DNA from: CAZQGJ01 sp964592905
GTDB taxonomy: Bacteria > Patescibacteriota > UBA1384 > CAYGGE01
DNA: 12,315 bases
Assembly: GCA_964592905.1 (NCBI GenBank)
Contig: CAZQGJ010000027.1
Span: 1 to 12,315 of the forward strand
Reading direction: 5' to 3'
Below, in pieces: positions 7,206-12,315 of the stretch. The position numbers and the translations under genes are program-made. The notes beneath the pieces were generated by a model. The model made no database searches. It was given only the letters and a program-made list of their open reading frames with translations, and was not told the origin of the DNA. The first letter of the stretch is position 1. Each line of letters opens with the position of its first letter.

Positions 7206-8186
7206 CTACGCCTCTTGAGTACAAGCTAATTCGCGCATAAACGTTGGATAACGCTCAAATAATCCATTTAAATAAAAAAATGTTGGCTGACAAGTATCTC
7301 GCTCTTCGGTGAGAAATCCATATCCATTCGGTGAGGGAGAGCGGAATTGTTGTTTACTACAAGCTTTCACTAAAACCCGTTCCCCGTCTGCGTATCCGTA
7401 GCCACCCCCAATCAATGAATAGGCCAATATGCCATCAAGGCACAGGGAGCCTTCTGTCAAGTGTGTACTACGAACGCCACTATTGCTTGCAATCTCCAAA
7501 GCATCAGATAAAATCCGCCCTTTCAGTAGCTCTAACAGAGACTCAGAGATGCGGATCGCTTCTGCCGGCGAGGCGGTCAGCTTATCGAGATTTTGTCTAA
7601 CTTGTCTCTCTTGAGCGACTTGAAAAAAATGTCCTACTAGACGTCTGACTAGAGCTTGACGACAGCGATGTACAACGCTCTCATAATCGTATTTCGGATA
7701 CTGATCTTCAAACCGATCTAGTCTCTCGACGACCGCCTGTATAGCCTTTTGCTCCTGCTCACCCAATTTAGCCAAGACCGCGGCTACCTCTGGATCGTTT
7801 TCGTCCTCGAGGCCAAAGTGTGCTGCTAGCTCGTTTGTCTCCGCTGGATTCGACTCTGTCTTTTGATCGTACTGTTCAAGCTGTTGTTCTATGGAGGCGA
7901 TGGTCTCGCTCAAACCGGGACTAATCGTTGCGTTAGAAATAGTCGCTGCCTGAAGAACAGACTTTAATTTAGCCAAATCGGCTCGGAGCTTAGCTTCGTA
8001 CGGCGACATTGAGCCAGTTGTCTCAATCGGAACAGAACGCTCAATAGTGCGTCTCGTTAATAAAGCACCAGACCTAGCCTCGGCGATCTCTGTTTGCGCT
8101 TCCCTTAGGATCGCATCAATATCATGTACTTTATCCCCTCGTTCTTGCATAAACTTATCATGATACATTACTGACGCGCTGTCCAT
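7206..8186 (-). CDS. Unrecognised helical protein upstream of an in-frame TAG
   Basis: I do not recognise this 326-residue protein. The first 230 residues are strongly charged and mostly helical, with a probable coiled coil around 95-115. The last 100 change character: a Gly/Tyr-rich GGGYGYADG (260-268), several aromatic residues and four cysteines (C249, C276, C299, C322), like the start of a compact domain that the TAG at 7206-7208 cuts off. After the TAG the frame stays open for 230 further codons. I preferred ATG at 8186 over an in-frame TTG at 8198, which would overlap the dyad; neither has a clear Shine-Dalgarno, and an ATG at 8168 is also possible. Single-line hand counts give about 35-40% GC in this block against 57-65% in transketolase lines, so it may be a transferred or lineage-specific locus. 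It is transcribed divergently from the aminopeptidase. Confidence 0.65.
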   Translation of the reverse strand: MDSASVMYHDKFMQERGDKVHDIDAILREAQTEIAEARSGALLTRRTIERSVPIETTGSMSPYEAKLRADLAKLKSVLQAATISNATISPGLSETIASIEQQLEQYDQKTESNPAETNELAAHFGLEDENDPEVAAVLAKLGEQEQKAIQAVVERLDRFEDQYPKYDYESVVHRCRQALVRRLVGHFFQVAQERQVRQNLDKLTASPAEAIRISESLLELLKGRILSDALEIASNSGVRSTHLTEGSLCLDGILAYSLIGGGYGYADGERVLVKACSKQQFRSPSPNGYGFLTEERDTCQPTFFYLNGLFERYPTFMRELACTQEA

Positions 8187-8197
8187 GGTGCTTGCCA

Positions 8198-8215
8198 AAC
8201 AGGTTCAAACCTGTT
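8198..8215. repeat. Perfect 18-bp dyad AACAGGTTCAAACCTGTT, operator-like
   Basis: Two 8-bp arms (AACAGGTT and AACCTGTT) surround a 2-base centre without mismatch. It sits between the divergent aminopeptidase and the orphan ORF, just downstream of the predicted leftward -10 box and thus at the predicted leftward transcription start. No T-run follows on the rightward side except TTATTTT, so a terminator is unlikely. A dimeric repressor site is the likeliest reading. Confidence 0.55.
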
Positions 8216-8224
8216 ATTTTCATA

Positions 8225-8252
8225 AATATAGATACACCTAGACCAGCCGCAA
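8225..8252 (-). promoter_or_regulatory. Possible promoter for the orphan minus-strand block
   Basis: On the minus strand, TTGCGG (8247-8252) and TATATT (8225-8230) are separated by 16 bases. The -10 box is good (five of six) and the -35 box is weak (three of six). The predicted start near 8218 falls at the edge of the 18-bp dyad. Confidence 0.4.
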
Positions 8253-8267
8253 AGCCGAAAGATAGTT

Positions 8268-9827
8268 ATGGAATTACAGGCCCGCCAACTGACACTGAAT
8301 CATCTCGACGATCCGGTCACGATTGCCCTGAAATATCCCGAAGCGCAATCGATCATCGCCGAACTCTGCCAGATCGAAGGCCAGAGACTAGCCACAAAGT
8401 TTAAAGAGTTAAAACCCGGCCAAGCTGTCGCTTATTCACCGCGCCAGCTGACAACGCTCGAGCTCGTCATTGCTGACTTGGGCACGCTTCAGCCGTCTCA
8501 AGATCAATCCAAACTTTCGCCGCTCTGGCAGCTCAATTCCAAGCTCGAGACCGAGCTCCAGGCCGTCCTCAAGCAAGCCTTCGAACTAGCCCAAAACTCC
8601 AAACAGTACGCTGCCAAAAATGAGCAGAATCAGCTAACGGTACTACTTGGCTCACAAGGACTAACGGCTCAAGAGCTAACTAAGTTAGCTGAACAGGTTA
8701 GTTTGTCGGCCCTGTTAAGCGAGTATCGTTTTGACAAATATCTCTCGAGAGACAACCGTCCGACCAGAATCAATCGGTTGACGCTTGGTTTAATCAACGG
8801 CGAGGCGACACAGCTAATGGCCTTGCGACGAGGTATTGCCCAGGCCGAGGCCGTGGCTAACGCCGTTCTCAACGCCCGAGATATCGTCAATGAGTCACCC
8901 GACATTTTAACGCCTTCGGCCCTCGCCAAAGTCAGTCAAGAGATCGCCGCCCTCTCACCGCAGATCAAACTCAAACAGTTTACGGCTACCGAGATGCACG
9001 AGGCCGGTTACCCCGCTCTGGCAGCCATCAGTGCTGGCTCTGACCAAGCGGCGCATTTTATTCATCTGCATTATCGACCAGTAGAACGCCCCTCACAGGG
9101 ATTAACTTCCCTTGGTTTAGTCGGCAAAGGGGTGACTTACGATGTTGGTGGATTAGGACTCAAGCCGTGGCAAGGTCAGCTCGGCATGAAAGCCGATATG
9201 GCTGGCGCGGCCGCGGTTTTGGGGTTATTCCAAGTCTTAGCCGAGTACGAGGCGATTGGACAGCCGCTAGCTATTGAGGTCCACGCAGTCATTCTGGCGA
9301 CTGAAAACTTAATCTCTGGACGGGCCTATAAGGCCGATCAACTACTCCGAACTCGATCGGGCAAAACCATCGAAATTATCCATACCGATGCCGAGGGCCG
9401 CTTACTCTTAGCCGATGGCATCGACTATCTCTCTCGACAATCAGTCGATTACTTAGTCGATATCGCTACCTTAACCGGCGCGGCTATCAAAGCTCTGGGA
9501 CCAAGCTACGCAGGCCTGATGACAACCGATGCCACGCTGGCCGAGAAGTTTTTAGCGGCGGCGGCTGACAGCGGCGAGGCCGTCTGGCCACTGCCTCAAC
9601 CTAAAGAATATCAAAAACTACTCAAAGGCAAGGTGGCTGATTTAGCCAATATTAATTCCGGTAGCTATACTCCTGACGCTATCTATGGCGGACTGTTTGT
9701 CCAAGAGTTTCGCGGCGACAAACCGCTGGCTCACTTAGATATCGCCGGACCAGCCTGGGATAACCAAACAGGAGCCACTGGCTACGGTGTCCAGTTGCTC
9801 CTGTCGTGGCTTAAAAGTTATCTCTAA
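8268..9827 (+). CDS. pepA: M17 family leucyl aminopeptidase
   Basis: This is a cytoplasmic two-metal aminopeptidase of peptidase family M17, releasing N-terminal residues from peptides during protein turnover; the family usually forms hexamers. The 519 residues comprise a poorly conserved N-terminal domain (1-170) and the catalytic C-terminal domain. Metal and catalytic residues are all visible: K287 and D292 in VGKGVTYDVGG, K299, D310 in MKADMAGA, and D374, E376 and R378 in HTDAEGRL (372-379), the family signature with His for the usual Asn. The classical FDSGG is YDVGG here. DIATLTGA (398-405), ADLANI (457-462) and HLDIAGPAW (489-497) are also typical. The start is ATG at 8268, with only a weak purine stretch upstream; the first 170 residues are not diagnostic. 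It is divergent from the orphan block and ends four bases before a convergent gene. pepA is used as the general family name. Confidence 0.94.
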   Translation: MELQARQLTLNHLDDPVTIALKYPEAQSIIAELCQIEGQRLATKFKELKPGQAVAYSPRQLTTLELVIADLGTLQPSQDQSKLSPLWQLNSKLETELQAVLKQAFELAQNSKQYAAKNEQNQLTVLLGSQGLTAQELTKLAEQVSLSALLSEYRFDKYLSRDNRPTRINRLTLGLINGEATQLMALRRGIAQAEAVANAVLNARDIVNESPDILTPSALAKVSQEIAALSPQIKLKQFTATEMHEAGYPALAAISAGSDQAAHFIHLHYRPVERPSQGLTSLGLVGKGVTYDVGGLGLKPWQGQLGMKADMAGAAAVLGLFQVLAEYEAIGQPLAIEVHAVILATENLISGRAYKADQLLRTRSGKTIEIIHTDAEGRLLLADGIDYLSRQSVDYLVDIATLTGAAIKALGPSYAGLMTTDATLAEKFLAAAADSGEAVWPLPQPKEYQKLLKGKVADLANINSGSYTPDAIYGGLFVQEFRGDKPLAHLDIAGPAWDNQTGATGYGVQLLLSWLKSYL

Positions 9828-9831
9828 AGAC

Positions 9832-11373
9832 TTACTGCAGCTCTAAGACCTCACCAGCTGGCGTCGCACTAATCGCGCCCTGGTCGGCGGCCTGACCTCC
9901 GGCCGGATCTGGCGTAGCGCTCAAATCGAGCGTGGCCGTATCGGCAGGAACCTGTTGAGTTAGATTAGCTGTCGGATCATCGAGAGCCGAGGTTGTTGTG
10001 GTCGCTTCGGCATTACTACCGACGATATAGAGGGTGACAAAGACGGCAACGATGACCAAGATCCCTAGTCCGACCCACAGCCAGAGCTTATGACCACCAC
10101 CGGCAGGAGCCGTTGGAATAGACTCGCTTGGACTAGCATTAACCGCTGGATTAACCGGCGCGTTGGTCGGCAGTTCTGGACTAGGCTGAGAGTTACTAGA
10201 TTCCATCGGGGCGGCAGTAGTTGTTGGTGGCAGCGGCGCCGCTGAACTAGTTGCGGCGGCTGTGGCTGACCAGTTATCAGTCGCTGGAGCGTCTGGCGTT
10301 GCGGGAGCGGCCGGTGTCATCCAATCGTTAGTTGGAGCGGTTGAGTCACTAGGGATCGGCCAACTGGCTGGTTGACTAGGAGCTGGATTAGCATTCGGCG
10401 CAATCTGGCCCAAATCAACTGGCGGTGCCGACTGCATAGCTGGCGACATGGCTGGCGGCATCGATGATGGCATAGATGAGGTGGCGCCACTGGCGCTACC
10501 GGCGCTACCGGCCTCTGTCCAGTCGGGAGTCGAACCAGAAGATGGACTGGCAGCGATCGGATCTACTGGTGGCGGAGTGGTAGCCGGCGGCGCATAAGTT
10601 GGCCAGTTATTTTCGGGCATTACCGGTGGATTGATCGGTGAGCTAACCGAAGCAGGCGCTGGGGCTGGCGTTGGTGTTGGCATAGATGAATCGAGGCTGG
10701 CTGGACTCGCGCTAGGCGGAGTTGGAGGCGTTGGAGGCAATGGGGCCGACCAATCAAAAGTCGCCGCTGCATCAGGTGTCGATGGAAGCGGTGGCATCGC
10801 TACCGGTGCGGCTGGGGTTGGACTCGACGGAGTTGCGCTACTCCACTCGCTGACCTGTCCGGGTTGCGTCATCGTGTTAGCTGGCGTCAAATCTGGCGCT
10901 GGCACAGGGCTCGAGACAGGAGCGCTGGTATTCCAAGGCGAGACATCGGCCGTCGCTGTTGCCGGACTCTTCCAGGGTGAGTTAGCGTTACTAGGAAATG
11001 CCGGAGGTAACGGCGGCAAAGGTGGCAAACCGGCACTCGCCTCAGATTTAGGTGGAACGCTCGGATCGTTGGCAGAGCCTGGCACGACCGGAGTCTGTAT
11101 CTCCCACGGGAACGGTTGCAACGGTTCATTGACCGGAGCGTTACTGCTTGGCGGTGTCGCTGCAGCCGGTGCTGAATCAGGTGCTGAAGCCGGTGTGGCT
11201 ACAGATTGAGCCGGCATCGCTGGCATGGGCGGAACCCAATTAGCGGTGGCTAAATTAGCCAAGTTGTTATTCGGCGATGAAGAAGAACCAACTGCTGCAG
11301 GAGCCGGTGGTGTTAAATCGCTAGAATTAGTTGGTTGAGCCGTCGGTAACGACGCAAAATCATTATCGGCCAT
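9832..11373 (-). CDS. Single-pass membrane protein with a long Pro/Ala/Ser-rich, Trp-punctuated disordered region
   Basis: I do not recognise a family for this 513-residue protein. Residues 1-424 are low complexity (Pro, Ala, Ser, Thr, some Asn/Asp) with almost no Lys/Arg, hence probably disordered. Eleven tryptophans recur through it, at 46, 90, 134, 147, 177, 208, 257, 285, 338, 351 and 368, many after Asn or Asp (NW, DW). A single membrane helix spans about 430-451. H428/K429 precede it and no basic residue follows, so by the positive-inside rule the long region is cytoplasmic and the 60-residue acidic, Thr-rich tail is outside. The start ATG has AAGGAGG three bases upstream, and an extended -10 promoter lies before it. 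There is no signal peptide. It converges on the aminopeptidase with four bases between. A scaffold or envelope-tethering role is possible, but nothing in the sequence fixes it. Confidence 0.85.
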   Translation of the reverse strand: MADNDFASLPTAQPTNSSDLTPPAPAAVGSSSSPNNNLANLATANWVPPMPAMPAQSVATPASAPDSAPAAATPPSSNAPVNEPLQPFPWEIQTPVVPGSANDPSVPPKSEASAGLPPLPPLPPAFPSNANSPWKSPATATADVSPWNTSAPVSSPVPAPDLTPANTMTQPGQVSEWSSATPSSPTPAAPVAMPPLPSTPDAAATFDWSAPLPPTPPTPPSASPASLDSSMPTPTPAPAPASVSSPINPPVMPENNWPTYAPPATTPPPVDPIAASPSSGSTPDWTEAGSAGSASGATSSMPSSMPPAMSPAMQSAPPVDLGQIAPNANPAPSQPASWPIPSDSTAPTNDWMTPAAPATPDAPATDNWSATAAATSSAAPLPPTTTAAPMESSNSQPSPELPTNAPVNPAVNASPSESIPTAPAGGGHKLWLWVGLGILVIVAVFVTLYIVGSNAEATTTTSALDDPTANLTQQVPADTATLDLSATPDPAGGQAADQGAISATPAGEVLELQ

Positions 11374-11381
11374 ACCCCTCC

Positions 11382-11411
11382 TTGTAGGCTTAGTAATGAA
11401 TTAAGTATAAC
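11382..11411 (+). promoter_or_regulatory. Promoter for the peroxiredoxin gene
   Basis: TTGTAG (11382-11387) and TATAAC (11406-11411, five of six) are separated by 18 bases. The predicted start near 11418 leaves a leader of about 20 nt that contains AAAAGGAG five bases before the ATG at 11440. Confidence 0.5.
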
Positions 11412-11412
11412 A
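11404..11412 (-). promoter_or_regulatory. Extended -10 promoter for the Pro/Ala/Ser-rich membrane protein
   Basis: On the minus strand the sequence reads TGTTATACT, an extended -10 (TG, one base, TATACT, five of six). No good -35 is seen, which extended -10 promoters tolerate. It overlaps the rightward -10 box of the peroxiredoxin gene base for base. Confidence 0.5.
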
Positions 11413-11439
11413 TAAATACAAATTACAAAAGGAGTCCCT

Positions 11440-11913
11440 ATGTTAGATGTCGGCAGCGTTGCCCCGAGCTTTACCCTCTTCGATCAGGATAATCAGGCCG
11501 TTAGTCTCGAGGAGTTTCGTGACAAGCAAAATGTGGTGATCTATTTTTATCCCAAAGACAACACTCCCGGTTGCACTCTCGAGGCCCAGGAGTTCTCTAA
11601 CTCGATAGCCGAGTACCGGGCCCTGGAAACAACTGTTTTAGGTATCAGCCGAGACTCTGTCGGCTCGCATCAAAAATTCTGTTCGCTACTTGGTCTCAAA
11701 GTTAGATTGCTATCTGATCCCGAGCATCAAGTTATTGAGGCCTACGGCGCCTGGCAGCTCAAAAAGATGATGGGTAAGGAGTTCATGGGTATCGTCCGAT
11801 CGACCTTTTTAATCGATAAAGAAGGCATTATTCGTCAGGTTTGGCCCAAAGTTACGCCAGCCGGCCACGCTCTGTCCGTTTTGGAAGCGATCAAGAAGCT
11901 GAATACCCCCTAA
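11440..11913 (+). CDS. bcp: Peroxiredoxin, PrxQ/BCP type
   Basis: This is a cytoplasmic thiol peroxidase reducing hydrogen peroxide and organic hydroperoxides at a cysteine, normally regenerated by a thioredoxin system. The 157 residues match the PrxQ/BCP length. The active site YPKDNTPGCTLEAQEF (37-52) holds T42, P43 and the peroxidatic C45, and the conserved arginine is R120 in VRSTFLID. The resolving cysteine found five residues after the peroxidatic one in many PrxQ proteins is replaced by Gln50. C81, 36 residues downstream in HQKFCSLLGL, is the only other cysteine and fits the PrxQ subtype with a resolving cysteine in helix alpha3. The start has AAAAGGAG at good spacing. It is monocistronic: its own promoter lies upstream and a terminator begins 3 bases after the stop. 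The TrxR-like protein at 3711-4700 could be part of its reducing chain (inference). Confidence 0.95.
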   Translation: MLDVGSVAPSFTLFDQDNQAVSLEEFRDKQNVVIYFYPKDNTPGCTLEAQEFSNSIAEYRALETTVLGISRDSVGSHQKFCSLLGLKVRLLSDPEHQVIEAYGAWQLKKMMGKEFMGIVRSTFLIDKEGIIRQVWPKVTPAGHALSVLEAIKKLNTP

Positions 11914-11915
11914 CC

Positions 11916-11944
11916 AAAAAGAGCCCGGACTCCGGGTTCTTTTT
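11916..11944. terminator. Rho-independent terminator, usable in both directions
   Basis: Arms GAGCCCGG (11921-11928) and CCGGGTTC (11932-11939) form an 8-bp stem with one G-U pair and loop ACT. It is followed by TTTTT on the plus strand and preceded by AAAAA, so the reverse strand also has a T-run. It lies 3 bases after the peroxiredoxin stop. Confidence 0.88.
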
Positions 11945-11966
11945 GGAAGAAGAAATGTAGCTAGCT

Positions 11967-11978
11967 TGTCCTAGGACA
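11967..11978. repeat. 12-bp palindrome TGTCCTAGGACA
   Basis: Perfect self-complementary 12-mer just downstream of a possible leftward promoter (11987-12014) and 22 bases from the bidirectional terminator. It could be an operator or chance; nothing else decides it. Confidence 0.3.
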
Positions 11979-11986
11979 CCTTAGAA

Positions 11987-12014
11987 AGTTTAACATAATT
12001 AAAATATTTGTCAA
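11987..12014 (-). promoter_or_regulatory. Possible leftward promoter in the gene-free end region
   Basis: On the minus strand, a perfect TTGACA (12009-12014) is followed after 16 bases by TAAACT (11987-11992, four of six). It would drive only a very short transcript of about 60 nt towards the terminator at 11916-11944, with no ORF. Confidence 0.3.
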
Positions 12015-12049
12015 TACTCCTGTTAGTTATGTCATTTCGGATTGACAAA
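12007..12049. repeat. 9-bp inverted repeat TTTGTCAAT / ATTGACAAA
   Basis: The arms at 12007-12015 and 12041-12049 match perfectly across a 25-base spacer. Each contains a TTGACA box, one facing left and one facing right. The rightward box has no -10 partner at normal spacing. It may be a regulator site or a relic promoter pair. Confidence 0.45.
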
Positions 12050-12084
12050 ATAGGCACAATAGGCCGGGTCTACTCTGTAAAGAC

Positions 12085-12113
12085 TTGACTTAACGCAATA
12101 TATTTGCTATAGT
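12085..12113 (+). promoter_or_regulatory. Strong extended -10 promoter of a short transcription unit
   Basis: TTGACT (12085-12090) and TATAGT (12108-12113) are separated by exactly 17 bases, and TGC directly before the -10 makes it an extended -10 promoter. This is the best rightward promoter in the window. The outer hexamers TTGACT and AGTCAA (12111-12116) are also an inverted repeat. Predicted start near 12120. Confidence 0.7.
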
Positions 12114-12119
12114 CAATTC

Positions 12120-12135
12120 GTCGAAAGTGTTCGAC
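12120..12135 (+). other. 5' hairpin of the short transcript
   Basis: GTCGAA (12120-12125) and TTCGAC (12130-12135) form a perfect 6-bp stem with loop AGTG, starting at about the predicted transcription start. The purine-rich GGGGAGAGGAG follows. The GTG in the loop (12127-12129) is in frame with the 40-codon ORF. Confidence 0.5.
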
Positions 12136-12249
12136 AAGGGGAGAGGAGATATCGAGTTCTGGGTAGTGATGGCTATCATCGCTAGTTTCGGAATTGGCGT
12201 CTGGGTCGGAATCGAGATGACAAGCCGGCCGAGCCGCTACAACAAATAG
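12127..12249 (+). CDS. Candidate 40-residue single-helix membrane peptide
   Basis: From GTG at 12127 the frame runs 40 codons to TAG at 12247-12249. The product begins MFDKGRGDIE, has a hydrophobic helix over about residues 9-29 containing a GxxxG-type spacing (G24, G28), and ends in a basic tail TSRPSRYNK, the pattern of a small one-pass membrane protein with its C-terminus inside. Alternative in-frame starts are GTG at 12166 and ATG at 12169 (27 and 26 residues), which begin inside the hydrophobic part. Start choice is the weak point. GTG 12127 would have a leader of only about 7 nt with no ribosome site, while GAGAGGAG (12141-12148) lies 17-20 bases before the later starts, too far for standard initiation. 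The ORF fits between a strong promoter and a terminator, with no other gene. The transcript could instead be a non-coding RNA. Confidence 0.45.
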   Translation: MFDKGRGDIEFWVVMAIIASFGIGVWVGIEMTSRPSRYNK

Positions 12250-12263
12250 CACAGGAAACCTAA

Positions 12264-12297
12264 GCCCACCGGCATCACGTCGGTGGGCATTTCTTTA
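12264..12297 (+). terminator. Rho-independent terminator of the short unit
   Basis: GCCCACCG (12264-12271) and CGGTGGGC (12281-12288) form a perfect 8-bp GC-rich stem with a 9-base loop, followed by the T-rich ATTTCTTTAT. It lies 14 bases after the stop of the 40-codon ORF and closes a transcript of about 180 nt. Confidence 0.85.
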
Positions 12298-12306
12298 TCT
12301 CTTACC

Positions 12307-12312
12307 TTGACA
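12307..12312 (+). promoter_or_regulatory. -35-like box at the window edge
   Basis: A perfect TTGACA lies right after the preceding terminator, three bases from the window end. It probably begins the promoter of the next gene, whose -10 would lie outside, so it cannot be confirmed. Confidence 0.3.
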
Positions 12313-12315
12313 AAT

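Noticed and set aside
10631..11209. Plus-strand ORF of 192 codons with a Gly/Ala/Val-rich product
   Set aside because: It is the antisense shadow of the Pro/Ala/Ser-rich gene; reversed Pro and Ala codons read as Gly and Ala or Ser. There is no ribosome site, and the opposite gene has a good start and a membrane helix.
12070..12252. Minus-strand 60-codon ORF across the short transcription unit
   Set aside because: It starts at a GTG with no ribosome site, runs antisense through a good promoter and has no promoter of its own. The plus-strand signals explain the region better.

Overview
The window looks like chromosomal DNA from a small-genome bacterium, most plausibly a member of the Candidate Phyla Radiation (Patescibacteria). 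This is an inference from gene content and style: a transketolase split into two adjacent genes, a lone PduO-type adenosyltransferase with no cobalamin pathway, a stand-alone thioredoxin reductase, very tight gene packing, and large single-pass membrane proteins with Pro/Thr- or Pro/Ala/Ser-rich disordered regions and no recognisable homologue. No rRNA, tRNA, CRISPR array, insertion sequence or phage gene was seen. TAA and TAG are both used as ordinary stops, so there is no sign of a changed genetic code.

Layout. 1-795 (+) is the C-terminal two thirds of a MacB/FtsX-type ABC transporter permease cut by the window edge, followed by a PduO-type cob(I)alamin adenosyltransferase (809-1369, +). 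Converging on these is a large secreted or anchored protein of unknown function (1387-3621, -), with a good sigma70-like promoter at 3653-3681. Divergent from it is a compact three-gene operon (3711-6529, +): thioredoxin reductase-like flavoprotein, transketolase N-terminal subunit and transketolase C-terminal subunit. Next comes a lower-GC minus-strand block (6513-8186) of two unrecognised, helix- and coiled-coil-rich ORFs. They lie in the same frame and are separated only by one TAG codon, so they may be a single interrupted gene. Divergent from that block is an M17 leucyl aminopeptidase (8268-9827, +), with a perfect 18-bp dyad in the intergenic space. It converges on a Pro/Ala/Ser-rich single-pass membrane protein punctuated by tryptophans (9832-11373, -). 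A divergent promoter region then leads to a PrxQ/BCP peroxiredoxin (11440-11913, +) ending in a bidirectional-looking terminator.

The last 370 bases carry no long gene but are dense in signals. They hold a 9-bp inverted repeat containing back-to-back TTGACA boxes, then a strong extended -10 promoter, a 5' hairpin and a purine-rich stretch. These are followed by a 40-codon ORF for a one-helix membrane peptide and a rho-independent terminator: a complete miniature transcription unit of roughly 180 nt. This unit and the TAG-split orphan gene are the best candidates for something undescribed.

Functionally, the recognisable genes serve non-oxidative pentose phosphate interconversion (transketolase), thiol redox homeostasis (TrxR-like protein, peroxiredoxin), peptide turnover (M17 peptidase), export (ABC permease) and maintenance of salvaged B12 as adenosylcobalamin. 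The two large low-complexity membrane proteins probably belong to the cell envelope but have no assignable role.
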